Source of the DNA: Bacteroidales bacterium
GTDB taxonomy: Bacteria; Bacteroidota; Bacteroidia; Bacteroidales; UBA932
Reading direction: 5' to 3'
Length of the DNA: 64,000 nt
NCBI GenBank assembly: GCA_017618115.1
Contig: JAFZUX010000013.1
Span: 62,001-126,000 of the forward strand
The notes below the pieces were generated by a model. It was not told the origin of the DNA. It saw only the letters and a program-made list of their open reading frames with translations, and made no database searches. The position numbers and the translations under genes were made by a program. Positions 15,855-25,784 of the stretch are shown here, piece after piece (position 1 is the first letter of the stretch; each line of letters begins with the position of its first letter).

Positions 15855-18800
15855 ATGAGTCTTTTTTCATCAGCAGTTAAGAAACCTATAACCACAGCCT
15901 TAATATTTGTGGCTATAGCCATATTCGGTATATTTTCTCTTATCACTCTGCCTATAGACCTGTTCCCGCATATAGAGAGTAACTCCGTGATGGTTATGAC
16001 CTCTTATGCAGGAGCGAGTGCGTCTGATATTGAGAACAATATATCCAAGCCTATAGAGAATACGCTCAACAGCGTCTCCTATCTGAAGCATATATCTTCT
16101 GCATCCAGAGAGAATGTCTCCGTGGTAACCCTTGAGTTCCAGTACGGTAGAGATATTGAGGATGCAACCAATGATATAAGGGACAAACTGGAGATGGTAA
16201 AATCATCTCTGCCGGACGGGGCGGGCAGCCCGGTTATTTTCAAGTTCGGCTCGGATGATATTCCAATTCTGATTCTCTCCGTTACCGCAAAGGAGAGTAT
16301 GCCGGGTCTCTACAAGATTATGGATGAGACCATTGTAAACGAACTGGCCAGAGTGAACGGCGTAGGTTCCGTTTCCGTTTCAGGTATTCCGAAGAGAGAG
16401 ATAATGGTACTGTGTGATCCTTACAAATTGGATGCATACAACCTTACCATTGAGAGTATCTCCTCTCTGATTGCAGCGGAGAACAGAAATATTCCTGCGG
16501 GTTCCCTTGAGACCGGTTCCAATACTTATTCTCTCAGAGTTCAGAAGGAGTTTAACAATTCCAAAGAGATAGAAAACCTTGTAGTTGGCTCATTTAATGG
16601 AGGTAACGTCTACCTTAAAGATGTTGCCAGAGTTGTTGACGGACTTCAGGAGCGCTCCCAGGAGAGTTACATCAACGGTCATTTGGGAGGTATGATTATC
16701 ATCCAGAAGCAGACCGGTGAGAACTCAGTTAATATTGTAAAGAAGGTGGAGGAGGAGTTGCCTCGTTTGGAGAAGAAACTTCCTTCAGATGTAAAAATCG
16801 GAGTTGTCGTAGATACGACGGACAACATTGTAAGAACCATTGGTTCATTGGAAAAGACCATTGTAATTACCTTGTTGATTGTGATGCTTGTGGTATTCTT
16901 CTTCCTTGGAAGATGGAGGGCAACAATCATCATCCTCATCACAATTCCTATCTCACTGCTTGCCTCTTTGGTTTACCTCTTTGCAACGGGCAACACGTTG
17001 AATATGATATCAATGAGTTCCCTCTCCATTGCAATCGGTATGGTGGTGGATGCGGCAATTGTTGTGCTTGAGAACATAACAACCCATATAGATAACGGAA
17101 GTGATCCTAAGCAGGCGGCGGTATATGCAACCAACGAGGTGGCTATGGCCGTTGTGGCTTCATCACTTACAACTTTGGCCGTATTCCTCCCGATGACTTT
17201 GGTGAGCGGTCTTGCCGGAATTATGTTCCGCCAGTTGGGTTGGATGGTAAGTATAGTTATTACGGTATCTACCCTCTGCGCACTTGCACTTACCCCGATG
17301 ATGTGCTCCAGAATGCTCAGAGCCAAGAACAAAGACAAGGACTCAAAGTGGTACAAGATACTCTTTACACCAATCAACAAAGCTCTTGACTGGCTGAGCC
17401 GCACATACGCAAAGATTTTGGATTGGGCTCTGCGTCACAAGAGAATAGTAGTGGGTATTGCAGTTGCCGTATTGGCTGGCGTTGCAGCTATTTGCGGACC
17501 TCTTCTTAAGAGCGAGTTCATTCCTGCTCAGGATAACGGAAGAATCTCGGTAACGGTTCAGCTTCCTGTGGGAACACGCCAGGAGATTACAAGAGATCTG
17601 GCACTTGAACTTGACCGCAGATGGAGAACGGAATTCCCTGAGATTGAGCGCTTGGGACTCTCAGAGGGAACTGCAGATTCGGACAATATGTTTGCCTCTA
17701 TGCGTTCCAACGGTTCACATATTATAAGTATGAACATCAGTGTTGGAAGTATGGAGAAACGTAAGAGAAGCATTAAGGAGATTTCCAACATAATGATGAG
17801 TGAGCTTGCAGAGTACAACCAGGTTAGAAGGTTCAACGTTGTAGCCGGCGGACAGAGCGGCGGAATGGGCGGCCAGACCGTCTGCCAGATAGACCTTTAT
17901 GGTTATGACTTTGCCGCAACCGATGCTGCAGCAGCTCAGGTTTCCCAGATGTTCAAGGATTTGGGAGTTAAGCAGACGGTTATAAGCAGAGATGACTATA
18001 TTCCTGAGTATCAGATAGATTTGGATAGAGAAAAACTTGCTCTCTACGGTCTTAACACTGCAACGGTTGCCACCTTCCTGCGTAACAGAATAAACGGAGC
18101 TATTGCTTCAGAGTATCGTGAAAGCGGAGACGAGTATGACATTAGAGTAAGATATGCTCCGGAGTACAGAGAGAGTCTTAAGGATGTTGAGAACATTACC
18201 GTTTACGGTTCACAGGGTCAGGCAATTAAGTTGCGTGAACTGGGAACCGTTGTTGAGGCTTTGACTCCTCCTACAATTAATCGTAAAGATCGTGAGAGAT
18301 ATGTCTCCGTTACCGCTCCTGTTCCGGACGGTATGGCTTCTTCAGATATGAACGAGGCTATCACTCAGAAGATAGAAGAGGCGGGTCTTCCTGCAGGTGT
18401 AAGTTGGAAGATAGGTGGTACATACGATGATCAGGTGAGCACCTTCCAGAGCCTCGGTCTTTTGATGGTTCTGATTGTAATCCTGGTATTCATAGTGATG
18501 GCTTCTCAGTTTGAGAGTCTTACCTATCCGTTCGTGATTATGTTCGCCGTTCCGTTTGCCTTTGTGGGAGTGCTTATCGGTCTGGTTGTTACCGGAACTC
18601 CTATGAGTATCATGGCAATGGTGGGAGCTGTAATGACCATTGGTATTGTGGTTAACAACGGTATTGTGCTGGTAGACTACGCCAACCTTAACAGAGAGAG
18701 AGGTATGGGTATCATCCGCGCGGTTGTGGATTCCGGTCACTCCCGTCTGCGTCCGGTACTTATGACCACTCTTACAACCGTTTTGGGTATGCTTCCTCTT

Positions 18801-18977
18801 GCCCTTGGAAAAGGTGAAGGATCAGAGGTTTGGAGAGGTATGGGTATGACGGTTGCCTGGGGTTTGAGCGTCTCCACACTGGTAACTTTGGTATTCGTTC
18901 CGGTGCTCTATACAATCTTTGCCGCATTCGGTCTTACCCGCAGTAAGAAAAAGAGAAAACTTAAAGAAAACAACTAG
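15855..18977 (+). CDS. RND-family multidrug efflux permease (HAE1/AcrB-like)
   Basis: 1,040 residues with the RND layout: TM1 (TTALIFVAIAIFGIFSLITL), a large periplasmic porter loop, TM2-6, a second loop and TM7-12. The TM4 relay region reads MVVDAAIVVLEN, so only the first of AcrB's two Asp residues (407/408) is present; many non-proteobacterial RND pumps vary here. It should export hydrophobic or amphiphilic compounds using proton motive force. The substrate is not predictable. Confidence 0.95.
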   Translation: MSLFSSAVKKPITTALIFVAIAIFGIFSLITLPIDLFPHIESNSVMVMTSYAGASASDIENNISKPIENTLNSVSYLKHISSASRENVSVVTLEFQYGRDIEDATNDIRDKLEMVKSSLPDGAGSPVIFKFGSDDIPILILSVTAKESMPGLYKIMDETIVNELARVNGVGSVSVSGIPKREIMVLCDPYKLDAYNLTIESISSLIAAENRNIPAGSLETGSNTYSLRVQKEFNNSKEIENLVVGSFNGGNVYLKDVARVVDGLQERSQESYINGHLGGMIIIQKQTGENSVNIVKKVEEELPRLEKKLPSDVKIGVVVDTTDNIVRTIGSLEKTIVITLLIVMLVVFFFLGRWRATIIILITIPISLLASLVYLFATGNTLNMISMSSLSIAIGMVVDAAIVVLENITTHIDNGSDPKQAAVYATNEVAMAVVASSLTTLAVFLPMTLVSGLAGIMFRQLGWMVSIVITVSTLCALALTPMMCSRMLRAKNKDKDSKWYKILFTPINKALDWLSRTYAKILDWALRHKRIVVGIAVAVLAGVAAICGPLLKSEFIPAQDNGRISVTVQLPVGTRQEITRDLALELDRRWRTEFPEIERLGLSEGTADSDNMFASMRSNGSHIISMNISVGSMEKRKRSIKEISNIMMSELAEYNQVRRFNVVAGGQSGGMGGQTVCQIDLYGYDFAATDAAAAQVSQMFKDLGVKQTVISRDDYIPEYQIDLDREKLALYGLNTATVATFLRNRINGAIASEYRESGDEYDIRVRYAPEYRESLKDVENITVYGSQGQAIKLRELGTVVEALTPPTINRKDRERYVSVTAPVPDGMASSDMNEAITQKIEEAGLPAGVSWKIGGTYDDQVSTFQSLGLLMVLIVILVFIVMASQFESLTYPFVIMFAVPFAFVGVLIGLVVTGTPMSIMAMVGAVMTIGIVVNNGIVLVDYANLNRERGMGIIRAVVDSGHSRLRPVLMTTLTTVLGMLPLALGKGEGSEVWRGMGMTVAWGLSVSTLVTLVFVPVLYTIFAAFGLTRSKKKRKLKENN

Positions 18978-18980
18978 ATT

Positions 18981-19268
18981 ATGAAAGCAGTTTTTATAGC
19001 ATACAATCAGGCTCACGATGAGGCTGTTAAAGTGGCAATGGAGAAACTCTTCATTAAGGGTTTCACTATGTGGCAGCAGGTAACCGGAGAGGGCAGCAAG
19101 AACGGAGAACCTCACCTGGGTTCACACGCCTGGCCAACCCTCAACTCCGCACTCATTTCCTTTATGGAGGACGATGAGGCAAAGAAACTGAAGGCGGAAC
19201 TTGAGGAGTTGGACTCCCTCAAGGAGAGGCTGGGCCTCAGGATATTTACCTGGAGTATAGATAATTAG
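18981..19268 (+). CDS. PII-like transporter-associated protein (PG0541 type)
   Basis: A 95-residue protein with a ferredoxin-like alternation: MKAVFIAYNQAHDEAVKVAM at the N-terminus, then GFTMW, a flexible loop with GEGSKNGEPHLGSHAWPTLN, and a second beta-alpha-beta unit. This resembles trimeric PII signal proteins with an altered T-loop, and I recognise the pattern as the PG0541 family found behind RND pumps in Bacteroidota. It starts three bases after the permease stop. It may sense a small molecule and gate the pump; that role is inference. Its last four bases overlap the convergent glycosyltransferase. Confidence 0.75.
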   Translation: MKAVFIAYNQAHDEAVKVAMEKLFIKGFTMWQQVTGEGSKNGEPHLGSHAWPTLNSALISFMEDDEAKKLKAELEELDSLKERLGLRIFTWSIDN

Positions 19269-20320
19269 AAGGAGAGCTCGGAGAACTTTTTCTTTCCCGT
19301 GAAGAATTTTTTCACGATGGAAAAAGGAGCCGTTCCGTAAACTCTCTCAGTTAAATAAGAGTTGGAGCGTGGGGAAACCGAAGCCTCACGCTTCATCTTT
19401 TTATAATCTCTGTGAGCCTTAAAGACGGCGCTCACAAGTTTGAAATTTCCCTGGAAAAAGTAACAAACTGCGGAGAGTCCGTCCAGACATTTTCTCAGGA
19501 AAATCTTTCCTCCTTTTCCCTTCTCAGGCAGATTTTTATAGAGCATAAGAAGGTTGTTGCGGTAGTTGAGATAGAGTTTCCGAGGGGAGTTGTTAGGAAG
19601 AGTACCGCCTCCCACGTGGTAAACCTTGCTTGAAGGAACGCACCAGATTTCTCCCTCCATAAGTGCGCTTCTCCAGCAGAAATCTATCTCCTCCATGTGG
19701 GCAAAGAAGTTGTCATCCAACCCTCCCAGAGCGTGATAGACGCTGCTGCGTACCACCATGCAAGCCCCTGATGCCCAGAAACATCTGATAGGGGTATCAT
19801 ATTGCCCGTTATCCTCTTCCAGATGGGAGAGAATTCTTCCGCGGCAGAAAGGGAATCCAAAGCGGTCTATAAAGCCGCCGGCAGCTCCCGCATATTCAAA
19901 CATCTCCCGATGAGAGTAGGAGAGAATTTTTGGCTGGCAGATAGAGGCGGCCGGGTTGGCCTCCATAAACTTTACCAGTGGAGTAAGCCAGCCGTCGGGA
20001 GTCTCAATATCCGAGTTCAAAAGAACATACAGATCTGAATTGTCTCCCTCCTCTTTGAGCCTCTTAAAGGCTAAGTTATAGCCCTTTGCAAAGCCCCAGT
20101 TCTTCTCCAAAGGCAGCCACTTAAGTGTTTTTCCCTCCGCATTTGGAAGGGACTCTTTAACTGTGTTGAAAGTCTTAAGTGATTCATCCGTTGAGCCGTT
20201 GTCTGCAACAACTACATCTACAGAGAAATCACTCTCCAAAACGCTATAATAAACGGAAGGCAAGAACCTCTGTAAGAAGTCCTTGCCGTTCCAGTTTAAT
20301 ATAACTACAGCTACTTTCAA
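19265..20320 (-). CDS. Family 2 glycosyltransferase (rhamnosyltransferase-like)
   Basis: A 351-residue GT-A enzyme: VVILNWNGKDFL at the N-terminus, nucleotide-binding ADNGSTDES, DxD-like NSDIETPDGW, and an acceptor region with WASGACMVVRS and HMEEIDFCWR. The C-terminal ~80 residues carry a hydrophobic segment that could associate with the membrane. Such enzymes build surface polysaccharides; donor and acceptor are unknown. The peptide transporter upstream ends nine bases before its ATG, so the two may be co-transcribed. Confidence 0.9.
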   Translation of the reverse strand: MKVAVVILNWNGKDFLQRFLPSVYYSVLESDFSVDVVVADNGSTDESLKTFNTVKESLPNAEGKTLKWLPLEKNWGFAKGYNLAFKRLKEEGDNSDLYVLLNSDIETPDGWLTPLVKFMEANPAASICQPKILSYSHREMFEYAGAAGGFIDRFGFPFCRGRILSHLEEDNGQYDTPIRCFWASGACMVVRSSVYHALGGLDDNFFAHMEEIDFCWRSALMEGEIWCVPSSKVYHVGGGTLPNNSPRKLYLNYRNNLLMLYKNLPEKGKGGKIFLRKCLDGLSAVCYFFQGNFKLVSAVFKAHRDYKKMKREASVSPRSNSYLTERVYGTAPFSIVKKFFTGKKKFSELSF

Positions 20321-20329
20321 TTTGCTCTT

Positions 20330-22021
20330 TTACTCTGAAGTAACTCTCTCAAGCCACTTAACCATACCAAGCATAACGCCCATTGAGATGAGGCAGAATG
20401 CTGCGAATACGGCCCAAGTTTCCCACTGATGAGGGAAGCTTCTGAGCATTGTAACTCCCAGTGCTATAAAGAGATTGCCCACTGCGGTAGCGGTAAGCCA
20501 CATACCCTGGCAAATTCCCTGAAGATGTTTAGGAGCAACCTTACTTACAAATGAAAGTCCCAGAGGTGAGATGAAGAGCTCTGCAACCGTTAAGAAGAAG
20601 TAGGTGAGAATCAAGATTGCAGGGTTTGCTCTCATGCTTGCTCTTATTCCCTCTGCCAATCCTTGGAATGTATCTGCAGACGGATAGTTGTGTGCAGCTG
20701 CTACAAAGATGAGGAACAAATATGCGCAGGCTGCAATGAACATACCCAAAGCTATCTTTCTAGGAGTAGAAATCTGTTTGCCCCTTCTTCCAAGTGAAGC
20801 AAAAATCCACATGATGATAGGGGTGAGAATGATAACGAAGAACGGATTGATGCACTGCCAAATCTCCGGAGGTACTGAACTTGTGTTCACAAAGTCACGG
20901 GCGAATACTGAGAGTGACTGACCGTTCTGATGGAATGAGAACCAGAAGAATACGGCAACTCCCAAAACGGCGTAGAGAGCGTAGAGTCTCTGCTTGATCT
21001 CTCTTGCGTTTGCAATTCTCTCCTCCTCCGTGTAATTCTCAACAGCCTTCTTCTCTTTCTTTGCAGGGTTCGGGAATTTCTTCTTGGTAGCCACAAAGAT
21101 GAAGAGTGAGAGCAACATTGCTGCAACTGATGCTATGAATGAGAAGTGAACTCCGGTGTTGAAGATTCCCAGATAGTTGCTGCAGAAATCTCCCATCTGC
21201 TCCACAGGAACCTGAGTGGCAGTTGCCTGCACGCTCTGAGTGAGCTGAACCAGGTTGTCCATATCCGTTCCGCCCATAGCGCCTGAGTTATCCAGATACT
21301 GGTGGCAGAGTTTAGGAAGCGATGAGTTGTAGAGAAGGTCATTACTCTTTAACCACCAGCTTCTTAGAAGCGGAGCAATAAACGGAGCAATAACACCTCC
21401 GATGTTTATGAATACGTAGAAGATTTGGAAACCGGCGTCTCTCTTGCTCTTTCTTCTCTCATACTCTTCATGACTTATCTTGGCTCCCTCTGCTTCAAAG
21501 TTGTCATACAACTGACCCACAATTGCCTGGAGGTTTCCTTTGAAGAGTCCGTTACCGAATGCAATAAGCAGGAGTGCAAAGCAGGTGAAAATCAGAACCC
21601 AGGTAACCTTTGGCCATGCAGAACAGAGGGTTGAGGAACCGAACACCGGAATAGAGAGGAGTCCGTATCCCAAAGCCATAACCAGCAAACCGGAAATGAT
21701 AGTTCCCTTGTAGTTTCTGGTTCTGTCTGCAATCATACCGCCCGGCAGAGCCAATACATAAATCAAGAAATAGAATACTGCATAAATCCATCCGGCAACA
21801 TCATCTTTGATACCGAATTTTGATGCGAGAAAGAGCAGCAGAACAGCGTTCATAATATAGTAGCCAAAGCGCTCTCCCATATTACTTAAAGCCGCTGCTA
21901 TCAAGCCTTTTGGATGCTCCTTTCTAGCTTTTACCAGATAGAATATCAGCAGTGGAACCACTACTATGAGTATTGCTATCAGAATTACCAATGGAGCGTT
22001 ATTCTTCCAAAGTTCAGACAT
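20330..22021 (-). CDS. Proton-dependent oligopeptide transporter (POT/PTR family, MFS)
   Basis: A 563-residue inner-membrane protein with about 12-14 hydrophobic segments. The POT signature is near the N-terminus (NMGERFGYYIMNAVL, matching ExxERFxYY-type motifs), and GGMIADR follows in the first cytoplasmic loop. A hydrophilic loop of ~100 residues lies mid-protein (SQKSL-like, with 'QVPVEQMGDFC'). It should import di- or tripeptides with protons. Confidence 0.9.
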   Translation of the reverse strand: MSELWKNNAPLVILIAILIVVVPLLIFYLVKARKEHPKGLIAAALSNMGERFGYYIMNAVLLLFLASKFGIKDDVAGWIYAVFYFLIYVLALPGGMIADRTRNYKGTIISGLLVMALGYGLLSIPVFGSSTLCSAWPKVTWVLIFTCFALLLIAFGNGLFKGNLQAIVGQLYDNFEAEGAKISHEEYERRKSKRDAGFQIFYVFINIGGVIAPFIAPLLRSWWLKSNDLLYNSSLPKLCHQYLDNSGAMGGTDMDNLVQLTQSVQATATQVPVEQMGDFCSNYLGIFNTGVHFSFIASVAAMLLSLFIFVATKKKFPNPAKKEKKAVENYTEEERIANAREIKQRLYALYAVLGVAVFFWFSFHQNGQSLSVFARDFVNTSSVPPEIWQCINPFFVIILTPIIMWIFASLGRRGKQISTPRKIALGMFIAACAYLFLIFVAAAHNYPSADTFQGLAEGIRASMRANPAILILTYFFLTVAELFISPLGLSFVSKVAPKHLQGICQGMWLTATAVGNLFIALGVTMLRSFPHQWETWAVFAAFCLISMGVMLGMVKWLERVTSE

Positions 22022-22102
22022 TTTAATACTATTTTAAGTTTTGGACTTTTAACGTTGTTGCGGGAGGTCTAAGTCCGCTAAGGCCCCGCCGCTTTCCAAC
22101 TT

Positions 22103-22133
22103 CAAATATAAAAATATTTGTTGCCATATACAA
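22103..22133 (-). promoter_or_regulatory. Promoter for the peptide transporter (TTG - 20 - TATATTTG)
   Basis: On the minus strand, TTG (22133-22131) and TATATTTG (22110-22103) are 20 bases apart. A ~75-base leader follows and contains a G/C-rich stretch (22060-22092) that can fold, GCGGG against CCCGC. Regulation through that leader is possible but unproven. Confidence 0.65.
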
Positions 22134-22184
22134 TCTCTTTATAATAAAGTAGTATCTTTACTCCGCGATAGCTAAATACTAGAG

Positions 22185-23096
22185 ATGACTAACTTTTTTG
22201 CACGTATAATTTTTTCCATCCTTTACCTCTTTTCTCTCCTTCCTCTGAGAGTTCACTATTTCTTCTCAACCATAACCCGCTTTTTTGTAAAGAATCTGTT
22301 ACGCTACAGATACTCTGTCATTACCACAAATATTGCCCGCTCTTTTCCCGATATGAAGTATGAGGAGATAAAGAAACTTACCAATGACTACTACCGTCAC
22401 ATGTGTGACCTCATCTTTGAAAGTATCTGGGATTTAGGTCATTCTGCGGTTGCGGTAAGAAAGAGGATAACCGTTTCCAACGAGGAGGTTCCAAACTCTC
22501 TGCAAGAGAAACACGGAAAGATTCTCTTTGTTATGGGACACTGCGGAAACTGGGAGATGATAAGCGGAGTCTCCGTAGATAAGAGCGTAAGAGCAGAGAA
22601 CAGTTACGTCTCCAATCCTGTTTACATCGTCTATAAAAAAGCAAAGAACAATCTCTCCAATGAACTTATTAAACTCTTGAGAACCAGGAAGTACAAGAAG
22701 TCCGGTTCTGTTGGCGGAGTGTTGGAATCAAACGAGGTGATCCGTCATGCTCTTAAGAACAGAGAGCAGAAAGTTGCTTACGTTTTGATTGCAGATCAGA
22801 ACCCAACGGGAAAAAATGACCCCGTTGTAAATTTTCTTTCTCAACCAACTTACATGCTTTCCGGTCCTGAATTTCTGGCTGTAAAACTTAAGATGCCGGT
22901 TGTATATCTGAGTATGAGAAAAGTTGCAAGAGGACGGTATCATGTTGACTACAAAGAAATTGCAGAGGACGCCTCAACAACGGAAAAGGGCTTTGTGACC
23001 AAACGTTTTGCTCAACTTTTGGAGGAAGATATCAGAGAGAACAAAGTCAATTGGCTTTGGAGTCACAGACGTTGGAAGAGAAATATATTGAAATAG
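22185..23096 (+). CDS. Lysophospholipid/lipid A acyltransferase (LpxL/HtrB-like)
   Basis: A 303-residue membrane-associated protein with an N-terminal hydrophobic helix and the HX4E motif (His119 ... Glu124 in GHCGNWE) typical of secondary lipid A acyltransferases. DQNPTGKN and FLAVKLKMPVVYL match later family blocks. It should add an acyl chain to a lipid A precursor at the inner membrane. The plus-strand 5' flank has TATCTTTA, a weak -7 candidate. Confidence 0.9.
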   Translation: MTNFFARIIFSILYLFSLLPLRVHYFFSTITRFFVKNLLRYRYSVITTNIARSFPDMKYEEIKKLTNDYYRHMCDLIFESIWDLGHSAVAVRKRITVSNEEVPNSLQEKHGKILFVMGHCGNWEMISGVSVDKSVRAENSYVSNPVYIVYKKAKNNLSNELIKLLRTRKYKKSGSVGGVLESNEVIRHALKNREQKVAYVLIADQNPTGKNDPVVNFLSQPTYMLSGPEFLAVKLKMPVVYLSMRKVARGRYHVDYKEIAEDASTTEKGFVTKRFAQLLEEDIRENKVNWLWSHRRWKRNILK

Positions 23097-23178
23097 TGAT
23101 ACATTATTAAACAATTATTCTTATAATTGCATTAGGAAATTTTCTGACAATCAGCTGAAACAATAAGTGATTCTGAAA

Positions 23179-24258
23179 ATGCGGACTAAAAAATTAATAT
23201 GTTTGCTTTCAATGGTACTTGTAATTTTAAGTTCCAATAGGGCAAACTCCCAAATTCTGAAAGAGTCCGATCAACTTCCTCAAGGCGCTATAATCTACTC
23301 ACTTCCACAGACTTCCATAAGAGTAAAAGTAAAGGTTGCAATGAAAACTTTTACTGCAGGCCCTTACGCTTCTTACTCTGAGAAGTATCTTGGTGTTGCT
23401 GCGGAGAAGAGTTCAAAGAAGAGTTGCACTATTGAAGAGGTGGAGATTGCTCCGCTGGTTGAAGCAGATCCTTCTCTTTCAGTTGCAGTCAACATTGGCA
23501 ACTCAAAAAATGCGGGAGCAAACTTTTTGAATTTCTGTTCGCAGGGTTTGATTGTTGCTCCGGGTTACTTTAACAGTGAGGGAGCTCCTCTTAGATTTCC
23601 TTCTCAGTTCCAGCCGAGATTCAACGAGGCGGTTGCACATCTTGGAACTCAGACCACCCAACTTTACAAGAGCGTGACCAATGAAAACGGAGAGGTTGAG
23701 AAGGTGGCGGTTCCTCAGACTCAGACAGTTGCAAAATCCATCGAGAGAAAGGCGGAAGAGACTGCAAATCTGATTTTCAAACTTAGAGAGAAAAAAATTG
23801 ATATACTGGTAGGAGAGACGGATGCTAATTACAGCGGTGCCGCTTTGGGTTCTGCGGTGGAGAATATGAACAAACTGGAGAGCGAGTACACCTCTCTGTT
23901 CACAGGGAAAAATTCCGTGGTTTACCAGGAGGCTTCCTTTGAGGTTGTTCCAAAGGCTGGCAATGCAAAGCAGACTTATGTTGCCTTCCGCATCTCGGAC
24001 AGTCAGGGTCTTCTGCCGGCAGAGAATATGAGCGGCCGTCCCGTTTATGTTGAACTCACCGTTACGGAGGGAAAGATTTCCAATGGTGTTTCACAGGAGG
24101 AGATTATGACTTCAAAGGGAAAGATTGCTTACCGCACTCCGCTTGTTGTTACCGCAAAACTGCTTGACGGGCAGACGGTTATCGGGCAGACAAGAGTGCC
24201 GGTTTATCAGTTTGGAAAGGTGCTTTACTTTCCTTTAGATATTGCTTTGGGAAAATAA
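23179..24258 (+). CDS. DUF4831-family secreted protein
   Basis: A 359-residue protein with a signal peptide (cleavage near ANSQ, residue ~24). It matches my recollection of DUF4831 proteins of Bacteroidales: a beta-rich N-terminal domain (GAIIYSLPQTSIRVKVKV; SEKYLGV) and a C-terminal repeat domain with YEVVP-like segments. Function unknown. ATG 23179 is preferred over a GTG four codons upstream because it gives a tidier signal peptide. Confidence 0.75.
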   Translation: MRTKKLICLLSMVLVILSSNRANSQILKESDQLPQGAIIYSLPQTSIRVKVKVAMKTFTAGPYASYSEKYLGVAAEKSSKKSCTIEEVEIAPLVEADPSLSVAVNIGNSKNAGANFLNFCSQGLIVAPGYFNSEGAPLRFPSQFQPRFNEAVAHLGTQTTQLYKSVTNENGEVEKVAVPQTQTVAKSIERKAEETANLIFKLREKKIDILVGETDANYSGAALGSAVENMNKLESEYTSLFTGKNSVVYQEASFEVVPKAGNAKQTYVAFRISDSQGLLPAENMSGRPVYVELTVTEGKISNGVSQEEIMTSKGKIAYRTPLVVTAKLLDGQTVIGQTRVPVYQFGKVLYFPLDIALGK

Positions 24259-24282
24259 CTTTTTAGTAATTATAGATACTGT

Positions 24283-25752
24283 ATGAAAACTATAGATCAA
24301 CTAGAACCAAAAGAGGTCTGGACAATCTTTAACGAACTGGCAAAGATTCCACGTCCTTCAAAGCATGAAGACAAAGCTGTAGAATTCGCTTACAACTTTG
24401 GAAAGAAACTCGGTCTTGAGACAATTAAAGATCAGATTGGTAACGTCATCATCCGTAAACCTGCAACAAAGGGTATGGAGAAGAAGGCAGGCATTATCCT
24501 TGAGGCTCACCTGGATATGGTACCTCAGAAGAATCCTGACGTAAAGCATGACTTCAAGACAGATCCTATCAAACCGAGAATCGTCGGTGATTTGGTTTAT
24601 GCAACAGGTACAACTTTGGGTGCGGACAACGGACTCGGAGTATCAATGGCAATGGCCGTTTTGAAGTCAAAGACTTTGAAGCACGGTCCTATCGAGGCCC
24701 TCTTCACAGTAGATGAGGAGACCGGAATGAGCGGTGCAAGAGCCTTGAAACCAGGCATTCTCAAGGGCGAGATTCTGATGAATCTGGATTCCGAGACCGA
24801 GGGTATCATCTATGTAGGATGTGCCGGCGGTTTGGACGGTGAGGCAGTCTTCAACTACAAGACAGAGAAAGTTCCTGCAGGATACGTATTCAAGAAGATT
24901 GCAGTAAGCGGTCTGATTGGCGGTCATTCAGGAATGGACATCGTTCTCTACAGAGCAAATGCAAACAAGATCCTCTCAAGAATTCTTGTTCCTGTTATGA
25001 GAGATCTCAACGTTCGTCTCTGCAAGATTGCAGGAGGAAGCATCCGCAACTCTATCCCAAGAGATGCTCATGCAATTGTTGCAATTCCTAAGAAGAATGA
25101 GAGAAAGGTTGCCGCTATAGTTTCTAAGGTAAGAAAAGAGGTAACCGAGAAATATAAATACACAGATAAGGATCTTAAGGTTACTATTGCTCCTGTTAAG
25201 GAGAAAGAGCCTGCTATTGAGAAGAATACAGCTCTTGCAATTGTAAGAGCAATCTACGCTATTCCTAACGGAGTTAACAGAATGAGTGACACCGTTGCCG
25301 GATTCGTTGAGACTTCCAACAACATGGCTATCGTTCAGCAGGAGGCTAAGACCATTAAGGTTCACTCTCTTATGAGAAGTTCTGTAGATTCATCCAAGTA
25401 TGATCTTGCAGAGAGCATGAGAGCCATTGTTGAACTTGCAGGCGGAACCTGCAACTTCTCAGGCGGTTACTCAGGATGGCAGTTGGATATGAACTCTCCT
25501 ATCCTTAAGGTTGCAAAGGATGTTTACAAAGGCCTTTACAACAAGGAGCCTGAGGTTACCGGAATTCACGCAGGACTTGAGTGCGGTATTTTGGGAGCCG
25601 CTTATCCAAACTGGGATATGGTTTCATTCGGTCCTACAATCTATTCACCTCACTCACCGGATGAGAGAGTTGAGATTGCATCCGTTGAGAAATGCTGGAA
25701 GTATCTGGTAGAACTTCTCAAGAATGCCCCTGCATCCAAGATCAATAAATAA
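24283..25752 (+). CDS. pepD: Aminoacyl-histidine dipeptidase (PepD, M20C)
   Basis: A 489-residue cytosolic metallopeptidase, close to the usual ~485. Metal-binding blocks are in order: EAHLDMVPQ, TTLGADNGLGV, VDEETGMSGA, then NLDSETEG and a C-terminal GIHAGLECG with SPHSPDE. It hydrolyses dipeptides such as carnosine-type Xaa-His. It lies 24 bases after the DUF4831 gene and shares orientation with the peptide transporter region. Confidence 0.95.
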   Translation: MKTIDQLEPKEVWTIFNELAKIPRPSKHEDKAVEFAYNFGKKLGLETIKDQIGNVIIRKPATKGMEKKAGIILEAHLDMVPQKNPDVKHDFKTDPIKPRIVGDLVYATGTTLGADNGLGVSMAMAVLKSKTLKHGPIEALFTVDEETGMSGARALKPGILKGEILMNLDSETEGIIYVGCAGGLDGEAVFNYKTEKVPAGYVFKKIAVSGLIGGHSGMDIVLYRANANKILSRILVPVMRDLNVRLCKIAGGSIRNSIPRDAHAIVAIPKKNERKVAAIVSKVRKEVTEKYKYTDKDLKVTIAPVKEKEPAIEKNTALAIVRAIYAIPNGVNRMSDTVAGFVETSNNMAIVQQEAKTIKVHSLMRSSVDSSKYDLAESMRAIVELAGGTCNFSGGYSGWQLDMNSPILKVAKDVYKGLYNKEPEVTGIHAGLECGILGAAYPNWDMVSFGPTIYSPHSPDERVEIASVEKCWKYLVELLKNAPASKINK

Positions 25753-25784
25753 GGCACTAACACTAACAATCTTATACTAATATT

